From the NCBI GenBank assembly GCA_905234735.1, contig CAJOJA010000016.1, forward strand, positions 1 through 53,552: 53,552 bases of DNA. The letters run 5' to 3'. This stretch comes from an uncultured Bacteroidaceae bacterium (GTDB lineage: Bacteria > Bacteroidota > Bacteroidia > Bacteroidales > Bacteroidaceae). The position numbers were made by a program, and so were the translations under genes. Each line of letters starts with the position of its first letter. Position 1 is the stretch's first letter. Of this stretch, positions 53,406 to 53,552 are shown piece after piece. Below the pieces are notes generated by a model that saw only the letters and a program-made list of their open reading frames with translations, was not told the DNA's origin and did no database searches.

Positions 53406-53437
53406 CAAAGGTACGATTAACCGAGCGGAAAAGCAAA
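53406..53437 (-). promoter_or_regulatory. panB promoter, distal copy
   Basis: On the minus strand, TTTG (53437-53434), a 20-nt spacer and TACCTTTG (53413-53406). It is an 84-nt-spaced near copy of the proximal promoter, with the same ACCGAGCG core on the plus strand in the spacer. It may give a second, longer panB leader. Confidence 0.75.
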
Positions 53438-53459
53438 TTTGCGGATATGTTTATGGGGC

Positions 53460-53488
53460 AAGGGGCAAATGCATGCTCCTTGCCCCTT
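53460..53488 (-). terminator. Hairpin after the gene at the window edge
   Basis: AAGGGGCAA (53460-53468) pairs with TTGCCCCTT (53480-53488) around an 11-nt loop containing GCATGC. It begins 8 nt after the stop of the partial minus-strand frame at 53496. No clear T-run follows, so efficiency is uncertain. Confidence 0.65.
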
Positions 53489-53495
53489 CTTAAGG

Positions 53496-53552
53496 CTACG
53501 GCGTAACGTCCCCTGGGTCAGCATTGCCGCCACCCGAGTTGCCGCCGCCACT
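53496..53552 (-). CDS. C-terminal end of a Gly/Asn-rich protein (partial)
   Basis: The last 18 codons of a minus-strand frame, ending [18 protein letters not shown] and a TAG at 53496, run off the window edge. Flexible Gly-Asn-Ser tails like this occur on several Bacteroidota proteins, including some HU-like DNA-binding proteins, but nothing here identifies the family. A hairpin 8 nt after the stop supports a true gene end. Confidence 0.5.
   Translation of the reverse strand, partial: SGGGNSGGGNADPGDVTP

Noticed and set aside
53293..53436. N-terminal extension of panB ([10 protein letters not shown] and following)
   Set aside because: It is the translation of two promoter copies; both -7 elements would lie inside the coding region. 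PanB family length fits the ATG at 53292.

Overview
The window (53.5 kb, moderately GC-rich) comes from a Bacteroidota chromosome, most likely Prevotella or a close relative. The signs are two SusC/SusD pairs, lipoprotein signal peptides, BACON, PEGA, FAS1 and Omp28-type proteins, BspA-like repeats, C-terminal sorting-type tails ending in xGVYIVNGKKVIK, promoters of the Bacteroidetes type (TTTG, 19-20 bp, TAnnTTTG), and starts without clear Shine-Dalgarno sites. I see no phage, transposase, CRISPR array, tRNA or rRNA. No gene-free stretch exceeds 300 bases; the longest (34370-34628 and 52235-52473) hold promoters and hairpins.

Layout. (1) 1-6845, plus strand: a surface-protein cluster with a partial InlB-repeat/LRR protein, a PEGA/beta-barrel protein, a BACON lipoprotein and an LPP20-like protein. 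It ends at a perfect bidirectional hairpin terminator. (2) 13889-6916, minus strand: an envelope redox-like operon with a large Omp28-type CxxC protein, a TlpA-like thioredoxin, a DUF6029-like barrel, an Omp28-type CxxC lipoprotein and two secreted proteins of unknown function. (3) 17458-13968, minus: two GH29 alpha-L-fucosidases sharing one promoter, divergent from (4) tkt-rpiB, plus strand, non-oxidative pentose phosphate pathway. (5) 26296-20196, minus: a PPC-repeat protein and a 1374-residue multi-BACON protein. (6) 34369-26382, minus: the housekeeping block ileS, dksA-like, lspA and DUF4296, continuing through an unlisted 55-codon gene into a GH30 glycosidase and an aldo/keto reductase. 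(7) 52234-34629, minus: a 17.6-kb seven-gene operon in the order FAS1, SusC, SusD, FAS1, FAS1, SusC, SusD, with no glycosidase. (8) panB with two tandem look-alike promoters, then the last codons of a Gly/Asn-rich protein at the window edge.

The most unusual signal is not a gene. A degenerate tandem repeat with a 7-nt period (AATTGAA, AATTATC, GTGAAAA and similar) recurs at about ten places. In the purine-rich sense it fills intergenic gaps and often supplies the start codon (ATTATGAAG). It also forms hydrophilic linkers just before two C-terminal tails and a loop in IleRS. In the pyrimidine-rich sense it forms the hydrophobic core of two signal peptides. A 9-nt repeat builds a third signal peptide, and an 83-nt GC-rich nested inverted repeat covers the start of the DUF4296 lipoprotein gene. 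Signal peptides and linkers here appear to have been assembled from dispersed micro-repeats.
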